DNA of 55,629 nt from Enorma sp964624825 (GCA_964624825.1 CAZUYD010000012.1:1-55629), one strand, 5' to 3'. Counted from the stretch's first letter, positions 1 to 8,692 are shown. Numbers and translations: made by a program. The notes: a model not told the origin generated them from the sequence alone.

Positions 1-625
1 CATTCTCTTGTGTTGTCGTTCGGAAGAGATTGCTCGGGCGCCTCGGCCATCGAACGCCTCCTATAGACATGATTCAGGCCCGGTGACATGCAAGCAGCGG
101 TCATCCCGGGCCCATCGATTTGCATCTTACCCGCTTTCGCGCCCTTCGGCAAGGTTCCGGGGAGAGGTAATCACCTGTTCGAGCCTGCCGCATGGGGCGT
201 TGGCTCACCCTCGTAAGCTCACCTCGTGAGCGCGCAGAGAGCGTCCCGGAAAGCGCCTCCGAATAACCCCAAGAACGATTCGTACCAGATTTGTACCAGG
301 CAACAACCCGCTGAAAGGAAATCAAGGGAAACATCATCATTTACCTGCGTATTTATTGTTCCTTTCGAGTTCAACAACGCCTTGGGTCATTAGCTCGCAG
401 CTAATGAAAAACACGATGCGACTCCATAGAATAAATACACGTTCGAGGCGCTCCGAGAAGCAAGCAGGTGTAAAAGGCAATGAGGAAAAGGGCCTCATCT
501 AAGTGTGATTCAGGCGCTTCTACCACATTGTCGGTCGTGTGGTGCGGGAGGACGATGAAGCCAACAGGGCAGGCTGAAGCGTTTGGGACACATCCAGATT
601 GGTGGATTGAAAAGAGAAAGAGGGC
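1..625. other. Left-end intergenic region, no gene recognised
   Basis: I see no convincing protein or RNA gene here; the open frames on both strands are short and of poor composition. Two small structures are visible. One is a 6-bp hairpin at 217-222/226-231. The other is a perfect 8-bp inverted repeat at 388-395/399-406 (cattagct, 3-nt loop, agctaatg), in AT-rich sequence about 220 bases before the first gene, which could be an operator. A short direct repeat of the type gtaccag occurs near 280-298. The window edge may cut an upstream gene whose 3' end I cannot identify. Confidence 0.4.
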
Positions 626-1243
626 ATGATGAAGAAAAAGGGCAAAGGGAAAATCATCCTCATTGTCGTAATAGCAATTGTGCTGATCAGCGCTATGGGG
701 TCACTGGGCGGGCAGAGCGATGACCAGGGCGTAACGGGAAGCGCATCGGTTACGACCACCGCTGACGATACTGCTGAGTCTGATTCGGATGTGCCTCGGG
801 AGTATATCTCAGCGCTGAATCAAGCTCAGTCGTATAGCGACGCGTTGCACATGTCGAAGCAGGGAATCTACGACCAGCTCGTTTCAGAATATGGTGGGCA
901 GTTTACCGAAGAGGCAGCTCAGTACGCGATTGATAATGTGGATGCAGACTGGTACGCCAACGCGTTGGCCAAGGCAGAAGACTACAGCGACACGTTGCAC
1001 ATGTCGAAGCAGGGAATCTACGACCAGCTTATCTCTGAATATGGCGAGCAGTTCACCGAAGATGAGGCGCAATATGCAGTAGATAACGTGGATGCAGACT
1101 GGTACGCCAACGCGCTTGCGAAAGCACGTGATTATCAGGAGAGCATGGACATGTCGCCGAGTGCTATCTACGATCAGCTCATCTCTGAGTACGGAGAGCA
1201 GTTCACCGAAGATGAAGCGGCCTACGCAATCGAGAACCTGTAA
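626..1243 (+). CDS. Membrane-anchored Ltp-repeat surface protein
   Basis: A 205-residue protein with a Lys-rich N-terminus, one hydrophobic segment (about residues 8-28), an acidic Ser/Thr linker and three repeats of the Ltp type (host cell surface-exposed lipoprotein repeats, Pfam Lipoprotein_Ltp). Each repeat carries a core like GIYDQLISEYGEQFTEDEA. The spacing is exactly 150 bp (50 codons), and the first two copies are almost identical in DNA, so they duplicated recently. The family includes the superinfection-exclusion lipoprotein of Streptococcus thermophilus phage TP-J34, but also many chromosomal proteins of unknown role. There is no lipobox cysteine after the hydrophobic segment, so an uncleaved membrane anchor is more likely than a lipoprotein. 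ATG at 626 (or 629) follows a purine-rich ribosome site. The role here is unknown; a prophage-derived exclusion function is possible. Confidence 0.8.
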   Translation: MMKKKGKGKIILIVVIAIVLISAMGSLGGQSDDQGVTGSASVTTTADDTAESDSDVPREYISALNQAQSYSDALHMSKQGIYDQLVSEYGGQFTEEAAQYAIDNVDADWYANALAKAEDYSDTLHMSKQGIYDQLISEYGEQFTEDEAQYAVDNVDADWYANALAKARDYQESMDMSPSAIYDQLISEYGEQFTEDEAAYAIENL

Positions 1244-1295
1244 TAGCATGGATGCTTGATCTGTCTCGAACAGGCTTTGAAACATGAGAGAATAG

Positions 1296-1326
1296 TCGGG
1301 CATGCGTTACGCGTGCCCGATTTGCC
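1296..1326 (+). terminator. Rho-independent terminator after the Ltp-repeat gene
   Basis: An 11-bp stem (tcgggcatgcg with cgcgtgcccga, one G-T pair) closes a 3-nt loop at 1296-1320 and is followed by ttt. It lies 50 bases past the stop codon and before the next gene. Confidence 0.6.
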
Positions 1327-1416
1327 TGTCAAAGGTTGGGCGCACAGAGGTTTGCAAGCGGCGGGCGATACCGCGCTGGTGAAGAAGGCACGACAGTAGC
1401 AAAGGGAGTGAGTTTT

Positions 1417-1929
1417 GTGACGTTTAGGCGCATCTGTGGAGCCGGCGATCCTTTACAAGATTCATCGCAGAGGGCAGCGTCCGTCTCAGTCGCAAAAGCT
1501 ACCTTAGGAAAAGAGCCGCTTACCGAGGAGCTGCTACACGAGCTGCTTTCCTCACCGAGTCCCTCAGACTTTATCACCACATATGCGATTGGTCATCGCA
1601 CGCTCGCTGCCTACCTTAACCAACTTCTTGACGAGAAGGGCCTGCGCCGCGTTGACGTGGTGCGCGCCGCGGGTATTAACGAGACCTTCGGGTACCAGAT
1701 TTTCAAGGGGCAGCGCAGCCCGTCGCGCGACAAGGTGCTGCAGCTTGCATCTGCCATGGGCTGCGATCTAATCGAGACAAACCGCCTGCTCAAAGCAGCT
1801 GGTGCCAACGAGCTCTATTGCAAGGATCGCCGCGACGCCATCATCATCTTTTGCATCGACCACGATTATTCGCTGCAGCGCATCGATGAAGAGCTGTATC
1901 GTTTCGGCGAGGAGACGCTGACCAAATAG
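1417..1929 (+). CDS. XRE-like helix-turn-helix regulator
   Basis: I choose GTG 1417 because an AAAGGGAG ribosome site sits 8 bases upstream; the frame is open back to 1336 but has no such site there. This gives 170 residues. The middle (about residues 60-120) reads as a lambda-repressor/XRE helix-turn-helix: an N-terminal helix, then VDVVRAAGINETFGYQIFKG as helix-turn-recognition helix, then a helix ending LASAMG. The C-terminal 45 residues are acidic and non-DNA-binding in character (FCIDHDYSLQRIDEELYRFGE). It is 153 bp upstream of a membrane protein kinase on the same strand, so the pair may work together, for example as kinase and phosphorylated regulator. That link is inference; no operator was identified. 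Confidence 0.7.
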   Translation: MTFRRICGAGDPLQDSSQRAASVSVAKATLGKEPLTEELLHELLSSPSPSDFITTYAIGHRTLAAYLNQLLDEKGLRRVDVVRAAGINETFGYQIFKGQRSPSRDKVLQLASAMGCDLIETNRLLKAAGANELYCKDRRDAIIIFCIDHDYSLQRIDEELYRFGEETLTK

Positions 1930-2082
1930 GGGTTGATGCGCTGTGCGCGCACGATACCTGATTGCGACGCGTGGGTGCGACACGTAGACGCCCCGAAACT
2001 GTGGCAGGCCGTCCGTAATGCCGTGTGCGCATAACGTGGTAGGCTTGGTGGTGCCTGCCCGCCTCTGATTACAGGACTGCCG

Positions 2083-3642
2083 ATGGAGCCAAAGCGACCG
2101 GATAACGACGACGAGCTCATGCGCTATCTCGACGCACTCGAGCGTGCCGATTGCTATCACGTGGTGCGCGGACTTACCTCGGAGCACGCCCAGGGCGATG
2201 GCTCGGATATGGTGACCGAGCTTGTTGAGTTCGCGGGCGCAAACGGCTCGGCGCTCGGCCCGTTCGTCCGCAAGCGCATTGACCGTGCCTTGGGGATTGG
2301 GTCTGTCTACGAAGAGCTCTTTTCCGCCCAGCGCGCGGGGATGCGCTTCGCGCATCTGCCCCATATCATCGAGTGCTATAAAACGGCAACAGAGCTCGTG
2401 GTGATATCCGAGTATGTAGTGGGGGAGACGCTCGAGGCGCTGCGTGCACGCTGCGGTGGGTCGGAAGAATTCGCCGGCCGCGTGTTTCCGGCGGTATGCG
2501 ATGCGGTGATGGAGCTGCACGAAGGGTTTGACCCTCCTATCGTGCACCGCGACCTAAAACCCGCGAACGTTATCGTTACGGACACCGGTACCAGCTATAG
2601 GGCCACGTTGATCGACTTCGGTATCGCGCGGCGCTACCGAGCCGATGCCTCGGCCGACACCACGCATTTCGGCACGCGCCTCTATGCGCCGCCGGAGCAG
2701 TACGGGTTCGGTCAAACGAGCGTGCGGAGCGATGTGTATGCGCTCGGCATGGTGTTGCTCTTCTGCTTGACGGGTGCCGATGCCGCCGTGCAGCCAACGC
2801 GGGAGTCTTTGGAGGCGGCGGGCATACGCGAGTCGCTTGCCCGCATCGTGCTGCGCGCCACGGCGTTTGACCCGGCGGAGCGCTTCGGCAGCGCGCGCGA
2901 GCTGCAGCGGGCGGTTGTGTGCGCAATGGGGTCGGAAGCGTTCGGGCTGGCGGGGGTCCCTTCGGTAGATCGCCCGCACGATCCGGGTTCCGCTCCAACC
3001 ACGGATGAGGTTGGGCACGAGGTTAAGGCCACGAATGCGCCCGGAGACGCGGTTGGAGATGCGCCCGGAGACGCGGCTGGAGATGCACTCGGAGATGCGT
3101 CCGAGACTGCGAATGGGGCCGGGGGCTTCGCCTCGGCCACGGCGGGAGCCGGAGGCACGCCCGAAGATGCAACCGCGGGCAGGCCATCGCATGCGCAGCC
3201 GCATATCGAACCCGATCTCCCGCCCGATGTGTTCTCGTATCGATCACCGACGAATACGTCGCCGTATAGACGGGCGAGCACGTTCCTGCATAGGATGGCA
3301 GACACCTTGCACAGGGTGAGCAGAACCGTTGGGATTGTGTGGGACGTGCTGATTTGCATCACTGCGGTGCTCTTTTTCTGTGTGTCCGCGGTAACCACGT
3401 TCGAGCCAACGGGCGACTTGTCTGAAAAGCCAATGTGGTTCACGATCGCGATCAATTGGGGTATCTCGTTGCCTCTAGTCATGGGCAGCCTGTTTCTCAT
3501 GCTCGATCGCAGGCCGCTGGTGAAATTGGTTCCGTTTCTCGGCACGCGGACACGCCTGAAGGATGCGCTCGCGCTCGTCATCTACCTGCTGTGTGCGTTT
3601 TTGGTCCTCTGCGTTGCGATGCTCGTAACGGGCGTCGAGTAG
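2083..3642 (+). CDS. Membrane serine/threonine protein kinase
   Basis: A 519-residue Hanks-type kinase. Visible motifs are the catalytic loop HRDLKPANV (H155), the magnesium-binding DFG in IDFGIAR (D178), and the activation-segment end YAPPEQYG followed by SDVYALGMVL. The N-terminal lobe is atypical: I cannot find a clean glycine-rich loop, so ATP binding may be unusual or weak. After the kinase domain (about residue 280) comes a low-complexity linker with repeated GDA motifs, then three hydrophobic segments near 418-440, 453-475 and 490-515. There are no PASTA repeats, unlike PknB-type cell-wall sensors. It would sit in the membrane with the kinase in the cytoplasm. Start ATG 2083 has only a weak ribosome site. 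It follows the XRE-like gene on the same strand. The substrate is unknown. Confidence 0.85.
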   Translation: MEPKRPDNDDELMRYLDALERADCYHVVRGLTSEHAQGDGSDMVTELVEFAGANGSALGPFVRKRIDRALGIGSVYEELFSAQRAGMRFAHLPHIIECYKTATELVVISEYVVGETLEALRARCGGSEEFAGRVFPAVCDAVMELHEGFDPPIVHRDLKPANVIVTDTGTSYRATLIDFGIARRYRADASADTTHFGTRLYAPPEQYGFGQTSVRSDVYALGMVLLFCLTGADAAVQPTRESLEAAGIRESLARIVLRATAFDPAERFGSARELQRAVVCAMGSEAFGLAGVPSVDRPHDPGSAPTTDEVGHEVKATNAPGDAVGDAPGDAAGDALGDASETANGAGGFASATAGAGGTPEDATAGRPSHAQPHIEPDLPPDVFSYRSPTNTSPYRRASTFLHRMADTLHRVSRTVGIVWDVLICITAVLFFCVSAVTTFEPTGDLSEKPMWFTIAINWGISLPLVMGSLFLMLDRRPLVKLVPFLGTRTRLKDALALVIYLLCAFLVLCVAMLVTGVE

Positions 3643-3649
3643 GTTTGGC

Positions 3650-3910
3650 GGCTGCCACAGCGCGGCGGTTGAGCTGCGCGCCGACATGGCCGCGCGCGAG
3701 CCGGTCGAGGATCGTCATAACATGCTGGATGAGCTGGGATGCCGTGTCCGTCAGATACTCGCGCCATACCGCCAATTTCACGCCGTCAGGCGTCCATGCC
3801 GCGCCAACCAAGTCCATTTCGCCGAGCCCGCCGTTGTATGCGCCTGCTATGACGTCCCGACGCAGCCCTTGACCTGCGCCCTCGAAAGCAACACAATATT
3901 TTTTTATTGA
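3650..3910 (-). pseudogene. Possible protein-coding remnant between kinase and dehydratase genes
   Basis: The minus strand carries an open, well-composed stretch in one frame, from about 3900 down past 3650, with segments such as DVIAGAYNGGLGEMDLVGAA and LTDTASQLIQHVMTILDRLA. It reads like natural protein, whereas the plus-strand frames here do not. It has no plausible start codon or ribosome site before these segments, it overlaps the promoter of the next operon, and downstream it runs antisense into the end of the kinase gene. I read it as the remains of a gene of unknown family. Low confidence. Confidence 0.3.
3869..3897 (+). promoter_or_regulatory. Sigma-70-type promoter of the dehydratase/activase operon
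   Basis: TTGACC at 3869-3874 and CACAAT at 3892-3897 are separated by 17 bases. An A/T-rich tract and a GGAG ribosome site (3915-3918) precede ATG 3926. Found by eye; the leader would be about 20 bases. Confidence 0.5.
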
Positions 3911-3925
3911 AATTGGAGAGTGAAT

Positions 3926-4927
3926 ATGCCAGTGGATTTTGGTCTGCGGGATGACTACGCCGACATTCGGCGTATCGGCATTCCGCGTGCATTGTTGTAC
4001 TACCGGTACGGCATCATGTGGCGCACGTTTTTCGAGGAGCTCGGACGCGAGGTCGTCATCGATGCGCCATCCGACCGCGGTGCGCTCGAAGTGGGCGATC
4101 GACTCTCGGTCGATGAATGCTGCCTTGCATCGAAGCTCTTCTTGGGGCACATCTGCGCCTTGCTCGAGCAAGATGTCGATGCCGTGTTCGTCCCCAGCCT
4201 CATGGGCTACGGGCGCTTCGATACCTTCTGCACGAAGTTCCAGGCACTGCCCGATCTTGCGGTGAACGCGCTCGCCGTCGCCGGCAAGCAGGTGCGCGTG
4301 GTGTCTTTCCGCATCGACGAGCGCAACGGCGAAACTGAAGAAGACGCCTTCCAGGGCGTCGCGCAGCGGTTCGGCGCCAGCCGCAAGGAGGCCAGGCGCG
4401 CGTACAAAGCCGCTGCCGCCGCGCAGCGCGACTATGACGGTGCCATGGCGCGCGAGCAGGAGAAGCTCGTGAAGAGCCTTTCCAAGCTGCCGGCGGCAGA
4501 GCGTCCGCTCACCATTCTCGTCGCGGCGCACCCATATGTGAGCCACGATCCCTTCGTGGGCAGGGTGGTCGAGGATGCCCTGCGCGAACAGGGAGCCTGC
4601 GTGCTCTTCGCCGACGAGACCGATCGCGCGCGCTCGCTCAAGAAGAGCTACGAGTTCTCGCACTCCATCCCGTGGATCGTGAACCGCGAGCTCATCGGTT
4701 CGATTCTCATGCTTCACGAACATGTCGACGGCATCGTGCTCATGAGCGCCTACCCATGCGGTCCCGATTCCATGTGCGACGACGCCATCGAGCGCTGCAT
4801 CAAGGGCAAGCCCATCCTCACGCTCACCATCGACGCGCAGGCGGGCACCGCCGGCGTGGAGACCCGCGTGGAGAGCTTCGTAGACATTCTTTCGTACCAG
4901 AAGAAAGGCGGGTACCTCAATGCGTAA
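3926..4927 (+). CDS. HgdB-like 2-hydroxyacyl-CoA dehydratase-family protein (DUF2229-like)
   Basis: A 333-residue protein of the activase-associated dehydratase family, related to DUF2229 proteins and the HgdB/BcrB fold. It opens with RIGIPRALLYYRYG. Family-type cysteines are in VDECCLASKLFLGH and in the C-terminal AYPCGPDSMCDD; such residues may bind a [4Fe-4S] cluster. Members are found with ATP-dependent, ketyl-radical dehydratase/reductase systems, but this subfamily has no firm biochemical role. I choose ATG 3926 over GTG 3920 because GGAG lies 7 bases upstream. The stop overlaps the next start by 8 bp, so translation is probably coupled. In many anaerobes this part, the next protein and the ATPase are domains of one very long polypeptide. 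Confidence 0.8.
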   Translation: MPVDFGLRDDYADIRRIGIPRALLYYRYGIMWRTFFEELGREVVIDAPSDRGALEVGDRLSVDECCLASKLFLGHICALLEQDVDAVFVPSLMGYGRFDTFCTKFQALPDLAVNALAVAGKQVRVVSFRIDERNGETEEDAFQGVAQRFGASRKEARRAYKAAAAAQRDYDGAMAREQEKLVKSLSKLPAAERPLTILVAAHPYVSHDPFVGRVVEDALREQGACVLFADETDRARSLKKSYEFSHSIPWIVNRELIGSILMLHEHVDGIVLMSAYPCGPDSMCDDAIERCIKGKPILTLTIDAQAGTAGVETRVESFVDILSYQKKGGYLNA

Positions 4928-6134
4928 CATCGCCTCAAAGCCCGAACAGGGCGCCGGCGAGCCCCGCGTGCGCACGCCAGATGAGGAGCGCGGACGCATC
5001 GTGCTGAAGCCAGGCGTGCCCCGGCCGCTGTTCTTCACCGGCAAGTCTCCCAAACGCGATCGCCATTCGCGCCGCAAGGTGGCGTTCTTCCATTTTCGCA
5101 ACTACGATCCCGCATTCAAGTACTTCGTCGAGCAGGTACTCAATGCGGACTTCGTTCCCGCGTCGCAGCCGACGCGTCGCACCATCGCGATCGGCGAGGA
5201 GCTGAGCTCAGACTACGTATGCACGCCGTTCAAGCACATCATGGGCGATTACGTCGAGGCGCTCGAGCGCGGTGCGGACGTGCTCGTGCAGCTCACCGGG
5301 TTTTGCCGTCTCAACTATTACGGCGAGCTGGCGCAGATGATCTTGCGCGATACGGGCTATAAGGATTTCGACATGCTCAACTTCTCCGATGTGGGAACGG
5401 GCAAACTCCGCGATTACGTGGCGTATTGCAAGAAGGTCGTGAACCCCAACCTCTCGGTTCCCCATGGCGTGAAGCAGCTGCTCGCGGTGTATCGCATGAT
5501 CGAGCACATCGATTCGTTTCGCGACGCATACCTCGCCAACGCGGGGTTCGAGGTCGAGCAGGGCTCCTTCGATCGGGTGCGCAAGCAGTTCATTGCAGAC
5601 ATGACGAGCGCGACGACGCTCGGCGAGGTCGAGGAGCGCTATCACCGCGCGGCGGCCGCGCTCGATGCGCTGCCTACGGACAAGCCGCAGCATCCGGTTC
5701 GCGTGGGCATTCTGGGCGAGTACTACACCGCGCAAGACCCCAACAGCAACCTCAACGTCGAGCAGAAGCTGCTGAACATGGGTGTCGAGGTCAACAACTG
5801 CATGTCGATCACCAACTTCAACCTGCATTACAACGAGCGGGCGGCGCGCGCGAGCATCGCGGAGTACGCCACCTTCAACATGGGGCCCACATCGAGCTTC
5901 AACATCGCGTCGGCGAAACGCTATGCCGAGCAGGGCTACGACGGCATCATCCATATCAAATCGGCTGGATGCACGCCCGAGATTGACGTCATGCCTGTGC
6001 TGCAGCGCCTCTCGCGCGACTATCGCGTGCCCGTGCTGTTCCTGACGTTCGACACGCAGACCTCGGACGCGGGGCTCGACACGCGCCTCGAGGCGTTCTA
6101 CGACATGATCGCCATGCGGAAGGTTCGCTCGTAA
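4920..6134 (+). CDS. 2-hydroxyacyl-CoA dehydratase-family protein
   Basis: A 404-residue second HgdB/BcrB-like protein. Conserved blocks include SSDYVCTPFKHIMGDYVEAL, LVQLTGFCRLNYYGE and, near the C-terminus, HIKSAGCTPEIDVMPVL followed by LTFDTQTSDAGLDTRLEAF. The cysteines in VCTP, GFCR and GCTP are candidate ligands for an iron-sulfur cluster. It overlaps the preceding gene by 8 bp and is followed after 96 bp by the ATPase gene, so the three form one operon. No CoA-transferase, acyl-CoA dehydrogenase or electron-transfer flavoprotein gene lies nearby, so the substrate cannot be read from context. Confidence 0.8.
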   Translation: MRNIASKPEQGAGEPRVRTPDEERGRIVLKPGVPRPLFFTGKSPKRDRHSRRKVAFFHFRNYDPAFKYFVEQVLNADFVPASQPTRRTIAIGEELSSDYVCTPFKHIMGDYVEALERGADVLVQLTGFCRLNYYGELAQMILRDTGYKDFDMLNFSDVGTGKLRDYVAYCKKVVNPNLSVPHGVKQLLAVYRMIEHIDSFRDAYLANAGFEVEQGSFDRVRKQFIADMTSATTLGEVEERYHRAAAALDALPTDKPQHPVRVGILGEYYTAQDPNSNLNVEQKLLNMGVEVNNCMSITNFNLHYNERAARASIAEYATFNMGPTSSFNIASAKRYAEQGYDGIIHIKSAGCTPEIDVMPVLQRLSRDYRVPVLFLTFDTQTSDAGLDTRLEAFYDMIAMRKVRS

Positions 6135-6230
6135 CGATGGGTCGGCTTGCGGGGCGTTTCTTGCCCCGAGCGTGCTTGAACGGGGCCGGTCGTGGCCGGC
6201 CGGTTCCCGTCTATGAGGAAGGGTTCATCC

Positions 6231-7202
6231 ATGAAGGCATATCTCGGTATCGATACCGGTTCGATCTCTACCAAAGGCGTCATCATCGATGATGATAAGA
6301 AGATCATCGCGCGCAGCTATCTCTGGACGGAGGGCGACCCGTCGAGTGCGGTGCGCCGGGTGGTCGACGAGCTCAAAGGACAGGTCGATCTCGACGGGGT
6401 GCATGTCATGTCCATTGGCACCACGGGGTCGGCGCGTCGTTTGGTGGGGGCCATGCTCGAGGCGCAGGTGGTGAAAAACGAGATTACCGCGCACGCCGTG
6501 GGTACCACGTTTCTGCATCCAGACGTGCGCACCATCCTCGAGATCGGCGGGCAGGACTCCAAGATCATCTGCATCGAGAACGGCATTGCGGTGGACTACG
6601 CCATGAACACCCTGTGCGCTGCAGGCACCGGCTCATTTTTGTCGAGCCAGGCGCACCGCTTGGGCGTTGAGGTCGAGGAGTTCGGCGAGATCGCGCTCAC
6701 GTCCGAGAAGCCCGCGAACATCGCGGCGCGCTGCACCGTCTTTGCCGAAAGCGACTTGGTGCACAAGCTGCAGGTTGGCTACGAGAAGAAGGACGTTATC
6801 GCGGGGCTTTGCCGCGCGGTGGCAACGAACTACCTGAACAACGTCGGTAAGGGCAAGAAGATCGAGGCACCGGTGGTGTTTCAGGGCGGCGTGTCAAAAA
6901 ATGTGGGCGTGGTGCGCGCATTCGAGGACGCACTCGGCATGAAGGTGCTGGTGGATCCAGACGGCCACCTGATGGGCGCGTTCGGCGCGGCGCTGCTCGC
7001 CGCCGACGCCCCGCAGCTGCGGAGAGAACCGTTCAAGTTCGATATCGACGATTTCGAGTTCCGCACGCGCGAGGTGGTGTGCGGACATTGCGCCAACCAT
7101 TGCGAGATCGTGTGCGTCTATCGCGACAAGGATCTGATCGATTCGTGGGGCAATCGCTGCGACCGCGGCGCTATCCGTCCGAAGCCGCGCGCGGTGGCAT
7201 AG
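6231..7202 (+). CDS. BadF/BadG/HgdC-type ATPase (acyl-CoA dehydratase activase)
   Basis: A 323-residue ASKHA-fold ATPase. Relatives hydrolyse ATP to push one electron at very low potential into a partner dehydratase or reductase. Seen: the phosphate-1 loop GIDTGSISTKG, EIGGQDSK, NTLCAAGTGSFLSSQ and the phosphate-2 region VFQGGVSKNVGVVRAFE. The cysteines in LCAAGTG and AARCTVFAESD match the positions that hold the dimer-bridging [4Fe-4S] cluster in HgdC. An extra cysteine cluster near the C-terminus, CGHCANHCEIVC, is not part of the minimal HgdC and could hold another cluster. ATG 6231 is chosen because a GAGGAAGGG site precedes it; upstream in-frame starts lack one. Last gene of the three-gene operon. 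Confidence 0.9.
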   Translation: MKAYLGIDTGSISTKGVIIDDDKKIIARSYLWTEGDPSSAVRRVVDELKGQVDLDGVHVMSIGTTGSARRLVGAMLEAQVVKNEITAHAVGTTFLHPDVRTILEIGGQDSKIICIENGIAVDYAMNTLCAAGTGSFLSSQAHRLGVEVEEFGEIALTSEKPANIAARCTVFAESDLVHKLQVGYEKKDVIAGLCRAVATNYLNNVGKGKKIEAPVVFQGGVSKNVGVVRAFEDALGMKVLVDPDGHLMGAFGAALLAADAPQLRREPFKFDIDDFEFRTREVVCGHCANHCEIVCVYRDKDLIDSWGNRCDRGAIRPKPRAVA

Positions 7203-7321
7203 GCGGCGATGATGCGGGCAAATGGCGCATAAGGCGCACGCAGCGATGCGTGCGCGCCACGTGCGCGCGGCACATGCACCGGGCGATTAGGCCGATCAAC
7301 AGAAAACGAGTCAACAAGGAA

Positions 7322-7352
7322 CGGGGCAGCAGCGAGTCGAGCTGTTGCCCCG
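7322..7352. terminator. Hairpin between convergent genes, possible terminator
   Basis: An 11-bp stem (ggggcagcagc with gctgttgcccc, one G-T pair, 7-nt loop) lies 120 bases after the ATPase gene and between two convergent genes, where a bidirectional terminator is expected. No U-tract follows on either strand. The rest of 7203-7491 holds nothing I recognise beyond a short direct repeat agccagaacc near 7455-7475. Confidence 0.4.
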
Positions 7353-7491
7353 CGTTCGTCGAGAGGTTGAGAGATCATTGCGAGCCCGCGGCAGGCGAGA
7401 CCGGCAGACGAGATTGGCTCACGCAGGCAAGGCGGATGTTCGCGCAGGCAGATAGCCAGAACCTAGCCAGAACCGCGCAGACGCAACCCCG

Positions 7492-8622
7492 CTAGATCTT
7501 GTTCATCTCGCTTCCGACCTTGTTGTACCAATCTTGCCACGTGGGCGGGCAGTATGTCTTGGCTGCCTCGGGCGTCAAGGTGGTTCCATACATCGAGCGG
7601 AGGTACTTCACATGCGCGTAGATGGCTTCCTCCCAGCTGCTGAAGGAGCGGAATCCACCGCCAGACGCCGTCCATCCCCAGGCATTGTATGTGCCCGCGC
7701 AGTAGCGACCCTTCGAGCTCTCGATGCAGGCGATTGCGGGAGACCAGCGCGGGTCAACACCGTAATCCCATGCGGCCGCCGCGAATGTCTCGCCGTAGCC
7801 CGCCAGAGGGGAGCCTGCAAGATAGCTGTCGATGCGCTCAGCCCACTCATCGATGAATTCCTGGCGCGAGCTGCTTGACCAGTCGACGCTGCTGTCGACT
7901 TCCACCTCAGCGGTCTGTCCCGTACTGGTCGCGGTGTTGTACGGGTTATCACTGCTTCCCGTGCCCTCGGTGGTCGTCTCAGTCTCATCAGCTTCGGCTT
8001 GCGCGGCAAGCTCAGCGGCCGCCTCGGCCTCAGCCGCCTCTTGTGCCTGCTGGCGCAGCTGCTGAGCCTCCGCCAGCGCATCAGCGGCAGCCTGCTGTTC
8101 TTCCTCAAGCTTTTGCTGCTGTGCTTCGAGCTCGGCTTTCCGCTGCTCGAGCTCTTCCTGGGCGGCATTGAGCTCTTCGATTGCCTCGATGTTGGAGGAC
8201 TGAATCTGGTTCATATAGACGCAGGTCGTAATGAACTCGTTGAGGCTGTCCGACCCAACGACAAGATTCACCAGCGGATTCGATCCCTGCTGATACTTAT
8301 ACAGTTCTCGCATCGCGGCGCTCGCCGCTTCCTGCTTCTCGGGAATGCTCTCCTCGAGCTCTGCGATGGCGGCGTTGTTCTCGTCGATCTGCTCTTGCAG
8401 CTCTTCAAGCGCTTCGACCGCTTCGGTATACGCGGCAGCCGAGTCCACTACCTGCTGGCTTGCTGAATCGAGCTCTTCCTGAGTTTCCTCAGATACGGCG
8501 TAGGCCGTCGCAGGGAGGAGAATAGACGTTGTTGCAAGCGCCACGGCCAGCGACGCACACGTGATGGTGCGCATAGGCAGGTGGGCGATTGTGCGAGCAA
8601 TCGAACGATGTGAGTCATGCAT
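7492..8622 (-). CDS. Secreted coiled-coil cell-wall protein with lysozyme-like C-terminal domain
   Basis: A 376-residue exported protein. A signal peptide with hydrophobic core CASLAVALATTSILLPATAYA ends near residue 45. Residues about 55-230 form a long Glu/Gln/Ala-rich coiled coil like that of PcsB/CwlO-type proteins, which dock on FtsEX. A Ser/Thr-rich linker leads to a C-terminal domain (about 265-376) with WDYGVDPRWSPAIACIESS and YNAWGWTASGG, resembling glucosaminidase/transglycosylase-like folds; the Glu in ACIESS is a candidate catalytic acid. Likely role: peptidoglycan hydrolysis at division. ATG 8622 is chosen because GAGGG lies 6 bases upstream. It is monocistronic, with its own promoter. 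The enzyme class is inferred from a short motif only. Confidence 0.8.
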   Translation of the reverse strand: MHDSHRSIARTIAHLPMRTITCASLAVALATTSILLPATAYAVSEETQEELDSASQQVVDSAAAYTEAVEALEELQEQIDENNAAIAELEESIPEKQEAASAAMRELYKYQQGSNPLVNLVVGSDSLNEFITTCVYMNQIQSSNIEAIEELNAAQEELEQRKAELEAQQQKLEEEQQAAADALAEAQQLRQQAQEAAEAEAAAELAAQAEADETETTTEGTGSSDNPYNTATSTGQTAEVEVDSSVDWSSSSRQEFIDEWAERIDSYLAGSPLAGYGETFAAAAWDYGVDPRWSPAIACIESSKGRYCAGTYNAWGWTASGGGFRSFSSWEEAIYAHVKYLRSMYGTTLTPEAAKTYCPPTWQDWYNKVGSEMNKI

Positions 8623-8662
8623 GTATGTCCCTCGACATTCTGCTTGCCTGAAACGCTCCCTG

Positions 8663-8692
8663 ATTATAGTATCCAATTTTTAAATAACGACC
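8663..8692 (-). promoter_or_regulatory. Promoter of the coiled-coil cell-wall gene
   Basis: On the minus strand a perfect TATAAT (plus-strand 8663-8668, within TACTATAAT) lies about 40 bases before the start codon. The -35 region (GTCGTT at the right distance) is a poor match. Confidence 0.5.
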
